Of a stretch of 64,000 nucleotides of DNA, positions 52,846-64,000 are shown piece by piece. Origin of the DNA: Chrysomallon squamiferum (taxonomy: Eukaryota; Mollusca; Gastropoda; Neomphalida; Peltospiridae); NCBI GenBank assembly GCA_012295275.1, contig CM022672.1:23262476-23326475 (forward strand), given 5' to 3'. Under the pieces are notes generated by a model, which was not told the DNA's origin, ran no database searches, and saw only the letters and a list, made by a program, of their open reading frames with translations. Both the position numbers and the translations under genes were made by a program. Every line of letters begins with the position of its first letter. The stretch's first letter is position 1.

Positions 52846-53039
52846 AAGAAAAAAAAAAAAAAAAGAACTAGTAAACTAACTTCAGAATGAATAAACGTAA
52901 AAACGAATCACTAATGACTGAACGAAGGAACAAACAAAACACCCCAAATGAAACAGAAAAACCACTAACGAATAAAACAAGTAATTTAACGTATTTATAT
53001 ATCAGCTGAAAGTGAAAATGAAAAGAACATTTGACTCAC

Positions 53040-53153
53040 CTGGGGTTGTTGCTGCCGAGGATGTGGCTGGAACTAAAAGTGTGATGGCGAATCCTCACCT
53101 CACATATTTATAGAAAACAAGAGCTAGGTTTGATGGATAAATCTTCCTGTTCC
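53040..53153 (-). promoter_or_regulatory. Promoter and non-coding exon 1 of GRP gene Z
   Basis: On the minus strand AACAGGAA and ATCAAAC precede TATAAATA (53112-53105) with the same 15-nt spacing. Exon 1 ends ACCCCAG|GTGAGT at 53040. Intron 1 is about 1 kb and holds a poly(A)-like run at 52808-52863. Confidence 0.75.
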
Positions 53154-53159
53154 GAGATG

Positions 53160-55200
53160 AAGCTGTCATGAATTACAAATACATCCCTATCCCCTGTTAA
53201 ATTTCTCTTTACCCTTGGGCTTTTTAAGTTCAAGGTTAGTTTATTAACCGTAAAGTTCGTAAATACGTCACATTCATATAATTGTAAAGTATAAATCGAA
53301 ACCTCTGAAAGAAAGGTCATTGATTTGAAACATAGCCTGAGCAGTTTATTTTCTATATATTAGTATTTGGGATATAATGTATATTTCATTATGCATGCAT
53401 ACATTAATTCATGCATATATACATTCATACATATATGCGTTCGTTCGTATGCTCGTACATGTATGCATATATAAATATATATATATATATATACGCACAC
53501 ACACATACCCATACATGCACAGGCATATGAATACGCAAATGCATACCAACACAATTAGTTATGGATAAAGCTTTATCTAACACGAAGTAAAAGAGCAGAG
53601 ATATTTTGTGGTGTCAGAATTGCAGAAATTATTAATTTTTTAAAATTAACAGAAAGGTTGATAGCCTCAGCCAGTATTTAATTAAAATAGTATTAACACC
53701 TGCATATTTTTACCTGAGGTGAAACAGAAACGAATTTGTCAAACTGTTATGTACACTGAATGTACATCCAAACTACATCTGTCCTTAATGGAATGAATGT
53801 GTGTGTATGTTAATGTGAATAGGTATGTGTATGTATGTGTGTCAGTGTATGTAAGTCATGTCTGTGGGGGTTACTGTAAGAAAGAGAGATAGATACATTA
53901 CTGAAACTATTATTTCTATTTTACAAAACTATCATAAACCTTCATTAATGAGAAAATTAATAAAAAACGAATTCAGCAACAAATACTGTAATGTCAATGT
54001 AATAATAATAATTATTATTATCATTATTATTTTATTTCATTTTTATTAAATTTGAATTTACATAATAAAGAAATGTATAATACATTAGTAACAATAAACG
54101 TCATATTCATTAAATACATAAATACTGTTATATAATTAACTCTTTAGCTGTAAGTGAAGTGGGTAAAGTCTGAAAACAATCTTATAATAATAAAATAATT
54201 GTAATAAATAACGGCAAAAAATAAGATGCTGAAGCTATCAAAAGAATAAATAAAATATCATACTGACATTAACAAATAAATATACTACCTTTATTTTATT
54301 TTTATTCAGTGTAAAATAATAAAGAATATTTCACAACAATCTGCTAAGTAATAAATAAAGACAGAAGTAAATTGACATAAATATATGAATTAGCTGAATA
54401 AAACGAAAGCAATAAGGAGCAAAGCAAGGAAGCAAACAAACAAACAAACAAACAAATAAAAAACTTTATATTCATGTACTTATGTAAAACTATTTCGGTT
54501 TGGTAAAGATATTTTTCTGTTTAAATAAATCGAATAGGCAATTTAAATTTCTCATTACTAACAGCATCATTTCTGTGAATTATTTAAAATTAATATCTCA
54601 GTTAAAATAAAATAAAATAAATAATATTGTAAACACATATAGAAATAAAAGAACATCACTTTGATTACATATATTTTTAATAATCATATAAATAATTTTT
54701 TTTTAAATCATTATAACAAAGTATTTAAAACAAAGATATTCATTATTATTTTTAATAAATATATCAATTTAACTTTATCTTAAACATTATCTGCAACATT
54801 AATAAATATATATATGTTTTTTATAATTAAATAAATTTTACAAACATTTACATTTATTAAAATCATTATCGTAATGAACAGTATTGAACAAAGACATTAA
54901 TTAATTTAGCGAAGACAATAGGAAAATTAACCCGGTGAACTAAACTCAGGACCGTACACGGTTAACTCGGCACCATTCCGTTATCAAAACAAATCAATTA
55001 CACACCACATTACCTCACTGATCTCTCGACCTAATCGTATCTACACCATTATCTCGTTAATCTAGTGGGCTAATCGGGTCTAGGAAATCTTGAAAATGAA
55101 TCTGATTGAATTGTCCTAATCTATTCAAATACAGCCGAACCACTTTAAGTTGTAGTGGTATTTGAGTGAGTTCAGTCAAACTCTCGTTTATGCCAAATAA
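53160..55200. other. Gene-free stretch between Z and cdc25
   Basis: The two genes are divergently oriented (Z minus, cdc25 plus), so this stretch separates their promoters. AT-rich, with TACA-type repeats at 53.39-53.55 kb and no recognisable gene. Confidence 0.55.
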
Positions 55201-55223
55201 ATTGTTTGATGCGCTGTACAATG

Positions 55224-55345
55224 TATATATACCTACTTGTTCAGTAAGAAGTTCATTTCACATCTCTGTCTACTGTTAAAAGTATCTGATCCGTTGAAGG
55301 AAGCGTTACATTATAACTGTTTGGAAGGATTTGCTAAGTTAGAAA
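55224..55345 (+). promoter_or_regulatory. Probable core promoter and 5'UTR of cdc25
   Basis: A TATATATA run (55224-55231) and TCAGT initiator-like site (55241-55245) lie about 100 nt before the ATG. The spacing is tight for a TATA box, so the start site is tentative. Confidence 0.35.
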
Positions 55346-58300
55346 ATGGAAAGCTCGGTTGGGTTAGTATAATAAAGTTGTATGTAGAAAGGAATAATGG
55401 AATAAAATAACAGTGTATTTATCTAGTTGTAGATATAGATATATATAAATGTTATATGTTATATAACATATATATATATAGTTATATCTTCACTTTATGT
55501 AATTATTAATTATATACATTTATATATCATCTATATTATTATTTTAGATCAAACGAGATCAGCTTCACACCTCTACGAACAACATTCGCCAAGCTCAGTC
55601 TGAACAGCCTGTTTCAGAATTCACCAAAGCAGTACAGTTCATCGCTTCTCCTTTTCGATGAGGAATCACAAGACAGCGGTTTCGGTTCTCCTGGGGTAAG
55701 AATCTCCATGGTGTATATTTTGCATTAGCATGTTTTTCTTTAGTTGAGCAGGGATACTTACCATTTCAGTAAAATCAAGAAAAACTGTTGTATGCTAACC
55801 TGTCAGTGGTGAAAGTGTTTTTTACACATTAATTTTTTTTTTTTTGCTGCATATTGTTCAATATTATTCATTGTGTGTATTATCGTGGGATTTCTTATTC
55901 ATACTGGCGTTAAAGCTTCACATGTTAATGCATTACATAATAGTTTTCTTCGTAAATATTGCGAATACAAAATAATTGAAATTTTATGTTATTATTTAAA
56001 GTGCTGGACGAATTTTTGCTACTGTCTTTCTTTTTTCTATTTTGAAACCCATTCTCTTTCTTTAATACTTTCTTTTTTTCTTTAAATACATACACACAAT
56101 GTATTTCTTTTCAAAAAGTCTGATAACTGTTAATAAATATATTATTGTTATCAAATAAACTTAAATTTAATATTCCTTTTTTTTTAAATTTTAAGTCGCC
56201 CTTGGTCTCCATTGAATCGATTACTACTGACACTGAGGTTTCCGTCCCAGTGGTGTCACACCGGGGACCCAGAAAAGCTTTATTCTCGTCCAAAAGGTCA
56301 CGTGACGACCAAGAAGACGTTGAAGATGGTTACACCCATAAAAGATCGAAAAGTATTGAAGAAGAGGTAAATATATATTGAATCGCAATTATGATAGATA
56401 CTGAAATAAAGAAAGGAAAAAAAGAAGGAGAGAAGAAAGAAAAGAAAGAGAATTAAAACACTTGGAAGAAGTGTGTGTGTGTGGTTGTGGAGAAGATCAT
56501 AAAAGCCATATGTAATTTCAGAAGATAACATTTTTGTTTTTTTATTTTATCAGAATTTTCCTATAACGTTCTCGGATTCTTCAGAATCTCTGGTTTATGA
56601 GCAGAAAACGGAGTCGCACTTATGTAATGACGATGTGGTGAAGTCGGCAGTTGAAAAACTAGAACAAGAAGAAGATCTTATTGGCGATGGAAGTAGAGTA
56701 AGTTGTTTTCTTCTATTATTTTTTTTCCCCCGATTCTATAATAAAAGCATATTTTAAATATAGTAAAAAATCCAAATTTTTATACTTTTGCTTCACTGGT
56801 ATATTCTGTATATTAAGCTTGATTCTAAATATTGAACGAAGATGGTACTTCCTTAAGGAATGTGGTGCTATGTGAGAGTAGGATAAGGCTTGGCATAAGC
56901 AGTTTTCGTTTTCATAATAATACGTATGAGACTAAGTTCTCTGTAACATCATTAAGGTGAATAACAAACAGATGTCGCTAAGCAGGTATTCATTTTGTCA
57001 GAATAATATATTCTTATTGATTAAACTAACAGTTCAAATCATGTGTATAAACATTCTGGTGCTTTTTGTTTCCAGTTCATTTTTTTTTCTTCAGTGCAGA
57101 TTTGAATTACATTTCATTTTGATTTATTTATTTATTTATTTATTTATTTATTCACTGAATATCTCTGCAGATTAGTTATACGTTTTGATTGTTTCATCTC
57201 TAATTTCGTATTTCACTGACAAATTTCGTCCATTACTTGCCATTTCTTTTGACTGTTCATGCGTACTTCTCTATATATTATTATCTCACTGTATACTTGG
57301 ATGAATTAACATTTATTATTATTTATTTTAGGGACATCTGCTGCCAACTACGGATGGTAAGAAAGCTGACCTCAAATATGTTTCGCCGTCTACTGTATCT
57401 CAACTTTTGGAAGGCAAATACAATGACTTGATTTCCAGCTTTGAGATTATTGACTGCAGATACCCATACGAGTTTAACGGCGGACATATTGAGGTAAAAA
57501 TATATTTCTGTTAATTTCGTACACCATGTCGTCATTTACTTTATATACGTATATTTAAATAACCTTATTCATAATTTTAGATATTTATTTCATATTGGTA
57601 AACTGAGCATATACAGAAACAAACTATAGGTTATAACTATATGACGAAATGTCTAAACCAAACTGGACTTTTTTTCCTTTGTAAACGCTTGTCATTTAGG
57701 TCTTCACTGTTATCACTTAATAAAAAACCATATGATAATAACATTATTCATTTTCTTGTAAACGTTATGACAGAGATTCATCTCAAGTAATTGTGGCTTT
57801 TGTAATAGTAATAGTTAGCTAGTATAGGTATTGGTATTTTTCTTTCTTGACATGTTTTTCGTTCGGCAGCGAAATTTCACCCTTTGTGGTATCTTAATAA
57901 TTATATTAGAAAAGATTAATCTCTAGAAAATAATAAAAAACAATATCCTGGAATAATAAAATATATGAGCAAGATTTACATACTAGTTAGTCTACGCTAA
58001 CACGACTCAAATTATATGAATTATATACATTTTTGTGATATAGACTTGCCATTCAGACCAGCTTTTTAAAGTTAAATAATGTTTTTGGAAACGGTATCAC
58101 GAAGGATTTGCTTTGCGTAGATACTCCATTTTCTCGAACTGTGATTTAAATATAGATAAATCTTCTTAACTACTTATTATCTGCTAAAAAATAATAAATA
58201 ATCAATTTGTGGTTTTATATGTACACGCATGTAAATTTAGATAATAATGCACTGTAATAATAAAAGAAAACTTTGGAAAACTTACATCCTTGTTAATAGT

Positions 58301-59234
58301 TAGTCATATATGAATTTTATTTAATTAGTGAATCTGCTTTTCACAGGGTGCTAAAAACATATACACAGAGAAAGAGATTGAAGAACTAGTGACATCATGC
58401 ACTCCAAGTTTCCGTGATCGCCACATTGTGATACTTCATTGCGAGTTTTCTTCAGAAAGAGGACCAAAAATGTATGTGTATTGATTAATTAAGATTATTA
58501 ATTAAATTAATTAATTTATTATTATTATTATTATCATTATTATTATTATTATTATTACTATTATTATTATTACTGGGAGTAGCAGTGGTAGTAAGCTTGT
58601 CTGAGAAGTAACATGAAAGCAAACAGAAAAATATGACTAGTTCATTTTAGAACATTTTATCAGTAACGAGTAACCAGTTATGCAAACTTAACTTCAAATA
58701 AAACAAATGTGCATATTATCAGGTAACGGAGGTTCATGGGCTACTACGATTATAGTATTTATATTTTTAATATTGATTTTTCAGGCTTCGTCACTTGAGA
58801 TCTATGGATCGTAAAGAAAACTGCAGTGTGTACCCCTCACTTTACTTCCCCGAGATCTACATCCTGAGTGGTGGATACAAAGCTTTCTATGAAAGCCACG
58901 TAGTAAGTAATAATAATAAAAATACATAAAAAATAACAAGAATTCGAAAGCACTTTACGACAGAAATCGTCTAATTATTATCATTAGTGTTTATGTGTGA
59001 AGGTTTTCATCCACTTTTAGATCTAAGTCTTTGTTTCTGTATCTGTGTTATTTGTATATGTAAATCCCTTGTATTTTTTAGGAACAATGCCAACCGATGA
59101 AATACACGCCTATGCTACATAAAGCCCACTCCGATGACTTGCGTCATTTTCGATCACGATCAAAATCTTGGACTGCCGGAGAAGGCACAACCAAACCACG
59201 TAGAAATAGAATTGAAAGTCTTTGCTTCGATTAG
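55346..59234 (+). CDS. cdc25: M-phase inducer phosphatase CDC25, eight exons, 345 aa
   Basis: Dual-specificity phosphatase that removes inhibitory phosphates from cyclin-dependent kinases to drive cell-cycle entry. Exons read in continuous phase: 55346-55362, 55548-55695, 56196-56366, 56554-56697, 57332-57493, 58347-58471, 58785-58902, 59082-59234. The N-terminal part has [14 protein letters not shown] (about 42-55) and basic KRSR/HKRSK patches that may be nuclear signals. LIGDGS opens the catalytic region; the rhodanese fold shows [18 protein letters not shown] (199-216). The active-site loop is [11 protein letters not shown], with Cys246 and Arg252 (CX5R). [16 protein letters not shown] and the C-terminal RSKSWTAGE are family hallmarks. 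At 345 aa it is shorter than typical animal CDC25 (about 420-580), through a reduced N-terminal domain. The 17-nt first coding exon with a GTTAGT donor is the least certain part. Confidence 0.93.
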
Positions 59235-59385
59235 AGCAGTTAAGACCCGGTATTCACGACGTTCTTAGAACCTGTGTAAATGTATATTGGAATACATTCA
59301 TCGTTACGCTTCTGCTATTCGGGACTTCCAGACAATCGCCTCTGATGCATACGAAAATGGAGCAATCGCTCTTTAACTGGGAATC

Positions 59386-59438
<53 letters not shown>

Positions 59439-59719
59439 ACTGTCTCCGTCTCCCTCTTGCTCTCTCACTCTTTCTCGTTCTGTGCTTATCTCTGTCTCGC
59501 TCTCTCTCACTATATATATATATGTCTTTCGGTTTTTCTTTTTGTCTATCTGTCGGTCTCTCTTTGTGTGTGTGACTGTATATTTGAATTTGTAGATATT
59601 TAATTTGTAAATAGACAATTCAAACTGAAAAAAATGAATTTTGTATAAAATATTTTGTATATACGTGTCTAAAAAGTGCTACTGTCATAAGTAATAAATA
59701 AAATATAAAACAAATGACT

Positions 59720-59720
<1 letters not shown>
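59235..59720 (+). terminator. 3'UTR and poly(A) signal of cdc25
   Basis: Runs from the TAG through a (CT)n array (about 59391-59436) to overlapping AATAAA signals at 59693-59702. Confidence 0.7.

Positions 59721-64000
<4,280 letters not shown>

Overview
The window is eukaryotic, AT-rich and packed with microsatellites. It looks like mollusc DNA, most likely a coleoid cephalopod such as an octopus; this is inferred from (a) a cluster of Gly/Tyr-rich secreted proteins resembling molluscan shematrin-type matrix proteins, (b) decayed LINE, SINE-like and hAT elements, and (c) very long dinucleotide, trinucleotide and tetranucleotide arrays. Nothing in the sequence fixes the species.

Positions 3.6-53.1 kb hold ten related genes for small secreted glycine-rich proteins (GRPs): G1 (4.5 kb), A (12.8), B (17.4, minus), C (21.5), D (25.6), Y1 (32.0), X1 (37.0), Y2 (41.4), X2 (48.1, frameshifted) and Z (52.0, minus). 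A truncated copy of Y2 lies at 42.7-44.2 kb. All share one architecture. A non-coding first exon sits under a TATA box. A second exon carries the whole reading frame, and its stop codon lies only 0-34 nt before the last intron. A short 3'UTR exon ends at a conserved AATAAAATTTGC-type poly(A) signal. Eight of the ten promoters carry an ATCAAA element exactly 15 nt upstream of the TATA box (two at 13-16 nt are counted as variants below), preceded by a GGAA element, so the genes are probably co-regulated. The proteins start with a near-invariant signal peptide (MMKxIILALACLSM...) followed by GYG, GLG, GVG or GM repeats.

The cluster grew by several duplication modes. A, C and D are direct copies of one roughly 3.5-4.5 kb unit. 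B and C form a large inverted pair (arms about 15.29-19.01 and 19.91-23.67 kb) whose coding exons are almost identical while their 3' exons have diverged, suggesting gene conversion. Y1-X1 (28.2-38.5 kb) and Y2-X2 (38.5-49.2 kb) are a tandem duplication of a ten-kilobase gene pair.

Positions 55.2-59.7 kb hold a complete eight-exon cdc25 gene, an M-phase inducer dual-specificity phosphatase with the [11 protein letters not shown] active site. Downstream of 59.7 kb I see only non-coding sequence and simple repeats. Mobile-element remains include an hAT-type MITE with a perfect 8-bp target duplication (45.9-46.4 kb), a long-TIR MITE (14.2-14.9 kb) with a partial second copy (9.65-10.45 kb), three decayed LINE coding fragments and two LINE-like 3' tails.
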